A DNA stretch of 7,418 bases from Wenzhouxiangella sp. (GTDB taxonomy: Bacteria > Pseudomonadota > Gammaproteobacteria > Xanthomonadales > Wenzhouxiangellaceae): the NCBI GenBank assembly GCA_021767625.1, contig JAASTB010000111.1, positions 1-7,418 of the forward strand, read 5' to 3'. The notes below the pieces were generated by a model. It worked only from the letters and a program-made list of their open reading frames with translations, did not search any database and had not been told where the DNA came from. How positions within the stretch are numbered: position 1 is the first letter of the stretch; each line of letters starts with the position of its first letter. This document shows positions 1 through 5,753 of the stretch, piece after piece. The translations under genes were made by a program, and so were the position numbers.

Positions 1-54
1 TGCACGCTTGACCAGGTCTTCCAGTTCTTCGGTTTTTCGGGGGGCTTTTGCCAT
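1..54 (-). CDS. Hypothetical protein, N-terminal 18 codons only
   Basis: An ATG at 54-52 opens a leftward frame that runs off the window edge, reading MAKAPRKTEELEDLVKRA. The visible part is charged and probably helical (KTEELEDLVKRA), with no signal peptide or membrane segment, so a cytoplasmic protein is likely. No strong Shine-Dalgarno sequence precedes the start; the sequence just before it reads GTCTCCCGGC. The gene is divergent from the secreted-protein gene at 186, with 131 bases between them. Too little is visible to name a family, and the start itself is only plausible. Confidence 0.5.
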   Translation of the reverse strand, partial: MAKAPRKTEELEDLVKRA

Positions 55-114
55 GCCGGGAGACAGCCGCGTCTTGAGGTTTCCATGCTACATCATCCCT
101 GCCGCGGCGCCGAT

Positions 115-144
115 TTCACTTTTGAGGGCGCGGTGAACTACAAT
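115..144 (+). promoter_or_regulatory. Candidate sigma-70 promoter for the secreted-protein gene
   Basis: TTCACT at 115-120 (4 of 6 to the -35 consensus) and TACAAT at 139-144 (5 of 6 to the -10 consensus) are separated by 18 bases. Transcription would start near 151 and give a leader of about 35 bases before the ATG at 186. The call rests on motif match and position only. Confidence 0.4.
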
Positions 145-171
145 GACCGGGCACCGAGAATCCGAGGGTCC

Positions 172-185
172 GGAACGACCGTTCC
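172..185 (+). repeat. Inverted repeat abutting the start codon
   Basis: GGAAC (172-176) and GTTCC (181-185) are perfect reverse complements around a 4-base loop GACC, and the ATG begins at the very next base (186). There is no recognisable Shine-Dalgarno sequence in the leader, so this small hairpin occupies the place where the ribosome would bind. It could be chance, a weak translational brake or a protein site. Confidence 0.4.
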
Positions 186-722
186 ATGAAATTCTTCAAA
201 GCTCTTGCACTGTTGCTGGCCATCGCCTGGGCGCCAGGGGGGATGGCACAGGACGAGGGGCGCGACTGTCTTGTCGCGTCCGAGTCCGGTCGCCTGCCAG
301 AGGGCGTCCGGGCGATCGAGCCCGCCGCCGGCAGCCGGCTCGAGCGCGTCCGGATCGCGTGTGCCGACAATCGCGTCTCCGGCCTCACCATCAAGCTGGT
401 TCCGGGCCGGAGCACGGTCGCCCGCATCCTGTTGGTCGGTGGTGCCGGCCACGCGGCTTCGATGACCGGTGCCGGACTGCCGAGCGGCTGGGTGGATCTC
501 TCCGCGCGCCGGGTCGGAGCGGGAACCACGCTCCTGACGTTCTCGGTGGCGGCCCCGGATTCGGCCGAGGCGGGTAGCACCTTCAGTAATGTCCTGAGCG
601 TCACGCGATCGGGTCGAGCGTTCGATATCGACGTGAGCCTGGAAGTCCTCGACGAGGGCCCGCTGTTCCGCGACGAATTCGACGTGGACCCAGTCATCGG
701 TCAGTTCAGCCTGGTGATGTAG
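186..722 (+). CDS. Small secreted protein of unknown function, Ig-like appearance
   Basis: This 178-residue protein begins with a classic Sec signal peptide: K2 and K5, then a hydrophobic core ALALLLAIAWA, and a probable signal peptidase I site after A21 (GGMA|QDE). The mature part has two cysteines, C28 and C59, which could form a disulfide. Residues 63-155 alternate short beta-like strands (SGLTIKLV, RILLVGG, TTLLTFSVAAP, AFDIDVSLEVL). The segment around 114-155 has the APxxAxAGSTFSN...G...V.LEV pattern typical of bacterial Ig-like or CARDB-type sandwiches; that fold is inference. The C-terminus is the odd tail PLFRDEFDVDPVIGQFSLVM. A stop codon in frame at 144-146 and no alternative start after it make ATG 186 the only good start. 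The gene converges with hutI. No family is recognised, and a periplasmic or extracellular location is likely. Confidence 0.75.
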   Translation: MKFFKALALLLAIAWAPGGMAQDEGRDCLVASESGRLPEGVRAIEPAAGSRLERVRIACADNRVSGLTIKLVPGRSTVARILLVGGAGHAASMTGAGLPSGWVDLSARRVGAGTTLLTFSVAAPDSAEAGSTFSNVLSVTRSGRAFDIDVSLEVLDEGPLFRDEFDVDPVIGQFSLVM

Positions 723-726
723 CGTT

Positions 727-749
727 CGGCGCCGGCCGCCGCCGCGCCG
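727..749. other. GC-rich hairpin between convergent genes
   Basis: The 71-base gap between the secreted-protein stop (722) and the hutI stop (794) contains CGGCGC (727-732) and its complement GCGCCG (744-749) around an 11-base loop. There is no T-run on either side, so it is not a convincing intrinsic terminator, although its place between two converging 3' ends would suit a bidirectional transcription stop. The rest of the gap shows nothing else. Confidence 0.25.
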
Positions 750-793
750 GTGCAAGCCACCCGGAATCCTCCGCCGGTCCAGGCAACTTTCTA

Positions 794-2014
794 TCAGCGG
801 CGCTCCACCCAATCCCCCGATTTGAGCGTCATCGCGCAGGCGTTCGGGCGGAAGTGGTAAAGCCAGTGATTGATGTCGGGGGCGTCGATGACCGCCAGGT
901 CGGCCCGGTAACCGGGCATCAGGCTGCCGTGCGTGGCGTGCAGCCCGATGGCACGGGCCGCGTGTGAAGTGACGCCGCGCAGGACTTCTGAAGGACTCAT
1001 TCGCTGGTGGACGGCGGCGAGGGTCATTGCCAGGTGCAGGTGGTAACTGGGCGCCGATCCCGGGTTGAAGTCGGTTGCAACAGCGACACGGGCGCCATGG
1101 TCGATCCACTTCCTTGCCGGAAGGAAGGGTTCGCGCAGATAGAGCGAGGCGATCGGCAGGCTGACCGCCACCGTTCCGGCATCGGCCATCGCCCGGATGT
1201 CTCCCTCGGCTGCATATTCCAGGTGTTCGGCGGAAACGGCACCGAGTTCGGCCGCAAGACCGGCACCGCCACCGCTGGAAAGCTGGTCGGCATGGATCTT
1301 CAGCCCCAGTCCGCACGACTTGGCGGTTTCCAGGATTCGACGGCCTTCGTCCAGAGTGAAGGCATTCTCCTCGATGAATACGTCGCAGAACCGGGCCAGT
1401 TCCCGCTGCGCCACTTCGGGAATCAATTCCTCGCAGAGCAGGGCGAGGTAGTCGTCACGGCGTTCGCGGTACTCGACCGGCACCAGGTGCGCGCCCAGGA
1501 AGGTCGGGACGATCTCCAGCGCCTGGCTCGACTGCAGCCGGCGATAGACTTCGAGTTGCTTGAGCTCGTTGTCGCGATCGAGTCCGTAGCCGGACTTGGC
1601 TTCGACGGTGGTCACGCCCAGCGCGGCCATGTCGGAAAGCGCCGATGCGGCCTTTGCCACGAGTGCGTCGATGTCGGTATTCCGGGTGGCGCGGACGGTC
1701 GAGTTGATGCCGCCGCCGGAGGCCTGGATATCCTGGTAGCTGGCGCCCTCCAACCGGGCGGCGAACTCATCGCCGCGCCAGCCCCCGAAACAAAGATGGG
1801 TGTGGCAGTCGATAAGACCCGGCACCACGCAGCCGCCCCCGGCGTCGAAGCGCTGGGCATCGGCGTAATCGGACGGCAATTCGGCCACTGGTCCGGCGTA
1901 ACGAATCGTGTCGCCTTCCCATGCCACCGCGGCATCGCTGACGGCGTCGACGTCCTCGTGCGCGCCGTCAACAGGTACCCGGTACAGGGTCGATATGTTG
2001 GTGAGGATGTTCAT
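794..2014 (-). CDS. hutI: Imidazolonepropionase
   Basis: This 406-residue metal-dependent amidohydrolase of the cytoplasm opens 4-imidazolone-5-propionate to N-formimino-L-glutamate, the third step of histidine degradation. The length matches the usual HutI size of about 400-415 residues. Visible landmarks in order are the small N-terminal beta domain, then PGLIDCHTH with metal ligands H71 and H73, and FGGWRGDEFAARLEGASY at 76-93. These are followed by GGGINSTV (100-107), EAKSGYGL (138-145), H176 in FLGAHLVP, H241 in KIHADQLS, H264 in SAEHLEY, and the metal-binding aspartate D315 in ATDFNPGSAPS. All expected catalytic positions are present and the frame is intact. The start MNILTN has a modest AGG about 7-9 bases upstream (complement of 2021-2024). 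It lies 27 bases after hutH, so it is probably cotranscribed and is the last gene of the cluster. Downstream it meets a convergent gene rather than hutG or hutF. Confidence 0.96.
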   Translation of the reverse strand: MNILTNISTLYRVPVDGAHEDVDAVSDAAVAWEGDTIRYAGPVAELPSDYADAQRFDAGGGCVVPGLIDCHTHLCFGGWRGDEFAARLEGASYQDIQASGGGINSTVRATRNTDIDALVAKAASALSDMAALGVTTVEAKSGYGLDRDNELKQLEVYRRLQSSQALEIVPTFLGAHLVPVEYRERRDDYLALLCEELIPEVAQRELARFCDVFIEENAFTLDEGRRILETAKSCGLGLKIHADQLSSGGGAGLAAELGAVSAEHLEYAAEGDIRAMADAGTVAVSLPIASLYLREPFLPARKWIDHGARVAVATDFNPGSAPSYHLHLAMTLAAVHQRMSPSEVLRGVTSHAARAIGLHATHGSLMPGYRADLAVIDAPDINHWLYHFRPNACAMTLKSGDWVERR

Positions 2015-2041
2015 GCAAAACCTGTTTATTGCCAGCGCAAA

Positions 2042-3547
2042 CTATCGAAGCCCTGCCACCGTCGATTGCACGGAGCCGACGAGGTCGCCCGAGCGCAGCA
2101 GGCGGGTGCAGGTGTCGATGTCGTGGCCGACTTCGTAGTCTTCCTCGGCGTGGCTGACGTGCTCGCGGATGTGCTCATGGGCGGCGAGCACGCCGGTGCC
2201 GGGTTTCAGCGGCGCCCGGAAGTCGAGCGCCTGCGCGGCCGTGAGTGCCTCCACGGCGAGAACGCGTTCCACGTTGTGCAGCACGCTGAGCAGCTTTAGT
2301 GCGCTGATCGAGCCCATCGAGACATGGTCTTCCTGGCCCAGGCTGGTCGGGATCGAGTCGACGCTGGCGGGGTGGCAAAGCACCTTGTTCTCGCTGACCA
2401 GCGCGGCCGCCGTGTACTGGGGAATCATGAAGCCGGAGTTGATGCCGGTGTCGCTCATCAGCAGCTTGGGCAGGCCGTCGTGCCCCTCGAGCAACAGGTA
2501 GGTCCGTCGCTCGGAAATGCTGGCGAGTTCCGACAAGGCCATGGCGGCATAGTCAAGCGAAAGCGCCAGGGGCTGGCCGTGGAAGTTGCCGGCGGAGATG
2601 ATGTCGCCGTCGTCGAACACCAGGGGGTTGTCGGTGACCGAATTGATCTCGCGCTCGACGACTTCGATTGCGTGGCCCAGGGCGTCGCGGCTCGCGCCGT
2701 GGACCTGGGGAATGCAGCGCAGGCAGTAGGGGTCCTGCACCTTGCCGCAGTGGCGGTGCGATTCGAGAATCTCGGAATCGGCGAGCAGAGCGCGCACGTT
2801 GGCGGCGACGGCCAGCTGGCCGGGGTGCGGCCGCACCTGGTGGACGCGTTCGTCGAAGGGTCTTGCCGAGCCCTGGAGAGCCTCGAGACTCATGGCGCCG
2901 AGGATGTCGGCGGCCGTGGTCAGGTGCAGGGCCCGATTGAGGATGAACGCGCCGTAGGCCGACATCAGCTGGGTGCCGTTGATCAGGCCGATGCCGTCCT
3001 TGGCGCCGGGCTCGACCGGCTCGACGCCGTGGCGCGCGAGGGTTTCGCGCGCCGGCTCGGGCCCCGAGCGTTCGGCGTTCCAGCACTGGCCGAGGCCGAT
3101 CAGCGGGAGGCTCATGTGCGCCAGCGGTGCCAGGTCGCCCGAGGCGCCCACGCTGCCCCGGCTCGGAATCCAGGGCAGGATGTCGAGTTCGCACAGCTTC
3201 AGCAACTGGCGAAAGATCGGCAGCGAGACGCCGGAGTTGCCCAGGCCCAGCGCGTGGACCTTCAGGCGCATCATCAGGCGGGTGATCTCCACCGGCACCG
3301 GCTCCCCGGTGCCGCAGGCGTGGGAGAGCAGCAGGTTGCGCTGGAGTTGCCCCAGCTGGTCATCGTCGATGCGCTTGCTGGCCAGGGCGCCGAATCCGGT
3401 GTTGACGCCGTAGATGGCCCGATCGCTTTCGAGCGCCTTCTCGACCACGGCGCGGGATTGGGCGACGACATCGTCGTTGTCGCGCAGTGCGGCCATCCGG
3501 CGCTCGAGGTCGGTGTGGAGGTGCTCGATGGTGACGGTTTGGTTCAT
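2042..3547 (-). CDS. hutH: Histidine ammonia-lyase (histidase)
   Basis: This 501-residue enzyme removes ammonia from L-histidine to give urocanate, the committed first step of the pathway; the family acts as a cytoplasmic homotetramer. The Ala-Ser-Gly triad that cyclises into the MIO electrophile is at 135-137 (GSVGASGDLAPLAH). Other active-site positions of the family are present: Y46 in YGVNTGFG, H76 in NLLLSHACG, N190 in GLINGTQ, Y274 and R277 in DPYCLRC, F322 in GNFHGQP, and E406 in GQEDHVSMG. MIO lyases can also be phenylalanine or tyrosine specific, but SH at 75-76 together with the flanking hutU and hutI makes histidase near certain. The start MNQTVTIEHL is preceded by only a weak GGA about 9 bases upstream, and the gene lies 39 bases after hutU, so translation may depend partly on readthrough from the upstream gene. 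Frame and length are normal. Confidence 0.97.
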   Translation of the reverse strand: MNQTVTIEHLHTDLERRMAALRDNDDVVAQSRAVVEKALESDRAIYGVNTGFGALASKRIDDDQLGQLQRNLLLSHACGTGEPVPVEITRLMMRLKVHALGLGNSGVSLPIFRQLLKLCELDILPWIPSRGSVGASGDLAPLAHMSLPLIGLGQCWNAERSGPEPARETLARHGVEPVEPGAKDGIGLINGTQLMSAYGAFILNRALHLTTAADILGAMSLEALQGSARPFDERVHQVRPHPGQLAVAANVRALLADSEILESHRHCGKVQDPYCLRCIPQVHGASRDALGHAIEVVEREINSVTDNPLVFDDGDIISAGNFHGQPLALSLDYAAMALSELASISERRTYLLLEGHDGLPKLLMSDTGINSGFMIPQYTAAALVSENKVLCHPASVDSIPTSLGQEDHVSMGSISALKLLSVLHNVERVLAVEALTAAQALDFRAPLKPGTGVLAAHEHIREHVSHAEEDYEVGHDIDTCTRLLRSGDLVGSVQSTVAGLR

Positions 3548-3586
3548 GAATTCATTCCGGGTTCGCTCTTCGGGTTGCCGCGCTGA

Positions 3587-5251
3587 TCAATGATCGAGCA
3601 TGGGGACATCGACGCCGCGTTCGCGCGCGGTTTCGATGGCCTCCTCGTAGCCGGCATCGGCGTGGCGCATCACGCCCAGGCCCGGATCGGCGGTGAGCAC
3701 GCGCTGCAAGCGCTCGTAGCCCGACTTCGTGCCGTCGGCCAGGGAAACCATGCCGGCGTGCAGCGAGTAACCGATGCCCACGCCGCCGCCGTGATGGAAG
3801 GACACCCAGCTGGCGCCGCAGGCGGTGTTGGCCAGGGCGTTGAGGATCGGCCAGTCGGCGATCGCGTCGGAGCCGTCCTTCATGGCTTCGGTCTCGCGGT
3901 TGGGCGAGGCGACCGATCCGCAGTCGAGGTGGTCGCGGCCGATCACGATGGGGGCGTCGACCTTGCCTTTCTCGACCAGCCAGTTGAACTTCTCGCCGGC
4001 TTCGGCGCGCTCGCCGTATTCCAGCCAGCAGATCCGCGCCGGCAGGCCCTGGAAGTGGATCTTGTCCTGGGCCTTGCGGATCCAGCGCGCCAGGTGCTCC
4101 TTCTCCGGAAACAGCTCGAGGATGGCTTCGTCGGTGGCGGCGATGTCGGCGGGGTTGCCCGACAGGGCCGCCCAGCGGAACGGGCCTGCGCCGCGGCAGA
4201 AGAGCGGTCGGATGAAGGCCGGAACGAAGCCGGGAAAATCGAAGGCGTTGGCCATGCCTCGAAGGTCGGCCACCTGGCCGCGCAGGTTGTTGCCGTAGTC
4301 GAAGGTGATCGCGCCGCGTTCCTGCATCTTCAGCATCGTCTCGACGTGGACGACCATGGAATCAAGCACCTTCTCGTCGTAGCCCCTGGGATCCGCACCG
4401 CGCATGGTCTCGGCGTCGTCGAGCGAGAGGCCGGCGGGAATGTAGCCGTGGCGGAGATCGTGGGCGGAGGTCTGGTCGGTCAGGGCGTCGGGCACGATGT
4501 CCCGGTCGAGCATCTCGGGCAGCACCTCGGCGATATTGCCGAGCAGGCCCACCGAGACGGGTTCGCGCGCGCCCTGGATGATGTCCATCGCCTCGTCGAG
4601 GCTGCGCGCCTTGCGGTCGCAGTAGCCCGTCTCCACGCGGCGGTCGATGCGCGTCTCGTCGACCTCGACGGCGAGGCAGTGTCCTTCGTTCATGGTCACG
4701 GCGAGGGGCTGGGCGCCGCCCATGCCGCCGAGGCCGGCGGTGACCGTCAGCCGGCCCTTCAGCGATCCGCCGAAGTGCTGGCGGGCCAGCTCCGCAAAGG
4801 TCTCGTAAGTACCCTGGACGATGCCCTGCGAGCCGATGTAGATCCAGGAGCCGGCCGTCATCTGGCCGTACATGGTCAGGCCGCGGTCTTCGAGGTCGCG
4901 GAAGACGTCCCAGTTGGCCCAGCGGCCCACCAGGTTGGAGTTGGCGATCAGCACGCGGGGCGCCTGATCGTGCGTCCGGATTACGCCGACCGGCTTCCCG
5001 GACTGCACGAGCAGGGTTTCTTCATCACCGAGACGCTCGAGGGTCTTCACGATCGCCCGATAGCAGTCCCAGTTGCGCGCCGCGCGACCGGTGCCGCCGT
5101 AGACGATGAGCTTGTCGGGATGCTCGGCGACATCCGGGTCGAGGTTGTTCATGAGCATGCGCATGGCCGCTTCCTGGTGCCATCCGCGGCAGCGGAGGCC
5201 GGAGCCTCTGGGAGCGCGCACGACCGGCGCCGACGGTTCCTTGTGGGTCAT
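3587..5251 (-). CDS. hutU: Urocanate hydratase (urocanase)
   Basis: This 554-residue enzyme adds water to urocanate, giving 4-imidazolone-5-propionate, using tightly bound NAD+ as an electrophile in the cytoplasm. Visible landmarks are RAPRGSGLRCRGW near the N-terminus, YGGTGRAARNW (51-61), and the glycine-rich NAD-binding stretch GLGGMGGAQP (173-182). Next come YCDRKARSLDEA (210-221), TDQTSAHDLRHGY (258-270), DYGNNLRGQ (318-326), and the catalytic-type cysteine C408 in RICWL, which corresponds to Cys410 of the Pseudomonas putida enzyme. The C-terminal part carries IGRDHLDCGSVASPNRETEAM and FHHGGGVGIGYS. The open frame extends 80 codons further upstream to 5491, but that stretch is unrelated low-complexity sequence overlapping the neighbouring gene. 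The ATG at 5251 has AGGAAG just upstream (complement of 5255-5260) and gives the family length. It is the first hut gene, with its own candidate promoter 30 bases ahead. Confidence 0.97.
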   Translation of the reverse strand: MTHKEPSAPVVRAPRGSGLRCRGWHQEAAMRMLMNNLDPDVAEHPDKLIVYGGTGRAARNWDCYRAIVKTLERLGDEETLLVQSGKPVGVIRTHDQAPRVLIANSNLVGRWANWDVFRDLEDRGLTMYGQMTAGSWIYIGSQGIVQGTYETFAELARQHFGGSLKGRLTVTAGLGGMGGAQPLAVTMNEGHCLAVEVDETRIDRRVETGYCDRKARSLDEAMDIIQGAREPVSVGLLGNIAEVLPEMLDRDIVPDALTDQTSAHDLRHGYIPAGLSLDDAETMRGADPRGYDEKVLDSMVVHVETMLKMQERGAITFDYGNNLRGQVADLRGMANAFDFPGFVPAFIRPLFCRGAGPFRWAALSGNPADIAATDEAILELFPEKEHLARWIRKAQDKIHFQGLPARICWLEYGERAEAGEKFNWLVEKGKVDAPIVIGRDHLDCGSVASPNRETEAMKDGSDAIADWPILNALANTACGASWVSFHHGGGVGIGYSLHAGMVSLADGTKSGYERLQRVLTADPGLGVMRHADAGYEEAIETARERGVDVPMLDH

Positions 5252-5254
5252 CGT

Positions 5255-5260
5255 CTTCCT
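5255..5260 (-). promoter_or_regulatory. Ribosome binding site deciding the hutU start
   Basis: AGGAAG on the minus strand ends 3 bases before the ATG at 5251, so its AGGA core is 5 bases away. It supports the 554-residue start over the longer open frame that begins at 5491. Confidence 0.7.
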
Positions 5261-5280
5261 GCGTGTCTGGGAATCGGGCC

Positions 5281-5289
5281 AGTATATCA
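5281..5289 (-). promoter_or_regulatory. Extended -10 promoter candidate for hutU
   Basis: The minus strand reads TGATATACT, an extended -10 motif (TGn followed by TATACT, 5 of 6 to consensus). No good -35 hexamer lies 16-18 bases upstream, where the GC-rich inverted repeats sit; extended -10 promoters commonly tolerate a poor -35. Transcription would start near 5274, about 22 bases before the hutU ATG. The overlapping hairpin suggests control by an activator or repressor, but no specific operator can be named. Confidence 0.5.
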
Positions 5290-5291
5290 AT

Positions 5292-5314
5292 CCGGGGGGA
5301 GTCGGAACCCCCGG
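5292..5314 (-). repeat. Inverted repeat, 7-bp stem, upstream of hutU
   Basis: CCGGGGG (5292-5298) pairs perfectly with CCCCCGG (5308-5314) around a 9-base loop. It lies after the small membrane protein gene and directly upstream of the hutU -10 element. On the minus strand it is followed by ATTGAT rather than a T-run, so it is at best a weak intrinsic terminator. An operator or attenuator arm are alternatives. Confidence 0.5.
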
Positions 5315-5328
5315 CAGGCCATTGCCGG
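5311..5328 (-). repeat. Second inverted repeat overlapping the first
   Basis: CCGGCA (5311-5316) pairs with TGCCGG (5323-5328) around a 6-base loop. It shares bases 5311-5314 with the neighbouring 7-bp stem, so in RNA the two hairpins cannot form together. It starts 3 bases after the stop codon of the membrane protein gene. Confidence 0.45.
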
Positions 5329-5331
5329 CCG

Positions 5332-5634
5332 TCAGCGATTGCGGATGTGGCGCCAGACGATGTCGGCGAGAAGGTAGGGGATGAGGCCGAGCACGAAACC
5401 CATCGCCATGATCAGCCACCCGGTGGCTTCCGGCATGATCTTCTGCGGCCAGCTCGACGTCAGGTGAAAACCGAAGCCCAGCACGGTCCACATCAACTCC
5501 AGGATGGCATTCGATCCGACGTCGGCCTCCATTGCCGCCAGGGCCAGGCCGGCCAGGAATGCAGCGCAGAGAAAGGGATTGTCCCGGATCATCTCCGTGA
5601 GGCTTCGGGAACTGCTGGCGCGCGATCGCATCAT
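5332..5634 (-). CDS. Small membrane protein of unknown function
   Basis: This is a 100-residue protein if started at the ATG at 5634, which has GGAG 8 bases upstream (complement of 5643-5646). A longer start at 5673 would add 13 residues but has no such site. The basic, serine-rich N-terminus (RSRASSSRS) is followed by hydrophobic segments at about 20-35 (PFLCAAFLAGLALAAM), 43-58 (AILELMWTVLGFGFHL) and 72-94 (GWLIMAMGFVLGLIPYLLADIVW), then a basic tail RHIRNR. This suggests an inner-membrane protein with two or three spans. No catalytic motif or family is recognised. It lies 80 bases ahead of hutU on the same strand and could be read into the hut genes, but the promoter-like motif and hairpins between them argue for separate control. 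A role in histidine uptake is not supported by its small size. Confidence 0.7.
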   Translation of the reverse strand: MMRSRASSSRSLTEMIRDNPFLCAAFLAGLALAAMEADVGSNAILELMWTVLGFGFHLTSSWPQKIMPEATGWLIMAMGFVLGLIPYLLADIVWRHIRNR

Positions 5635-5656
5635 GGCGAGATCTCCGAGGGAGCGG

Positions 5657-5685
5657 TTCGGGGCCCCTTGCACGCCCTGTATACT
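5657..5685 (+). promoter_or_regulatory. Candidate promoter for the hydrolase lipoprotein gene
   Basis: TATACT at 5680-5685 matches the -10 consensus at 5 of 6 positions; the only -35 at 17-base spacing is a poor TTCGGG (5657-5662). Transcription would start near 5692 and give a leader of about 62 bases. The same AT-rich spot read leftward offers TATACA with TTGTCC 18 bases upstream, so it may also serve the divergent membrane protein gene. Confidence 0.4.
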
Positions 5686-5712
5686 ATTTTTCGGCCCGAT
5701 GGGACAAGTTTG

Positions 5713-5745
5713 ATCGGGGTGGAAGTGTTCGAATCGGGACGGGAG
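5713..5745 (+). repeat. Two imperfect 13-base direct repeats, 20 bases apart
   Basis: ATCGGGGTGGAAG (5713-5725) and ATCGGGACGGGAG (5733-5745) agree at 10 of 13 positions, with starts exactly 20 bases apart. The second copy contains the Shine-Dalgarno sequence GGGAG of the gene at 5754. CCCGAT at 5695-5700 is complementary to the ATCGGG core of either copy, so alternative leader hairpins are possible. Confidence 0.45.
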
Positions 5746-5753
5746 ATTACGGC

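Noticed and set aside
727..749. Intrinsic terminator between the convergent genes
   Set aside because: The stem is only 6 bp with an 11-base loop and there is no T-run on either strand, so it is kept only as a hairpin.
138..1316. 392-codon leftward frame overlapping both the secreted-protein gene and hutI
   Set aside because: It crosses two better-supported genes, and the translation is arginine- and proline-rich without domains.
5280..5290. TATAC-containing stretch resembling a HutC operator
   Set aside because: It lacks the palindromic symmetry expected of a GntR/HutC site and is better explained as an extended -10 element.
1007..5377. Three long rightward open frames (1007-2299, 2324-3586, 3590-5377) opposite hutI, hutH and hutU
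   Set aside because: They are antisense to three certain enzyme genes. Their translations are rich in G, A, V, R and H with no recognisable motif, as expected from the complement of GC-rich codons.
5252..5491. 80-codon N-terminal extension of HutU
   Set aside because: The ATG at 5251 has a Shine-Dalgarno sequence and gives the normal family length. The extension overlaps the small membrane protein gene, contains the promoter-like motif and looks non-coding.
5725..5740. GTTCGAATC resembling the T-loop of a tRNA
   Set aside because: No acceptor, D or anticodon arms can be found around it, and it lies in the leader of the hydrolase gene.
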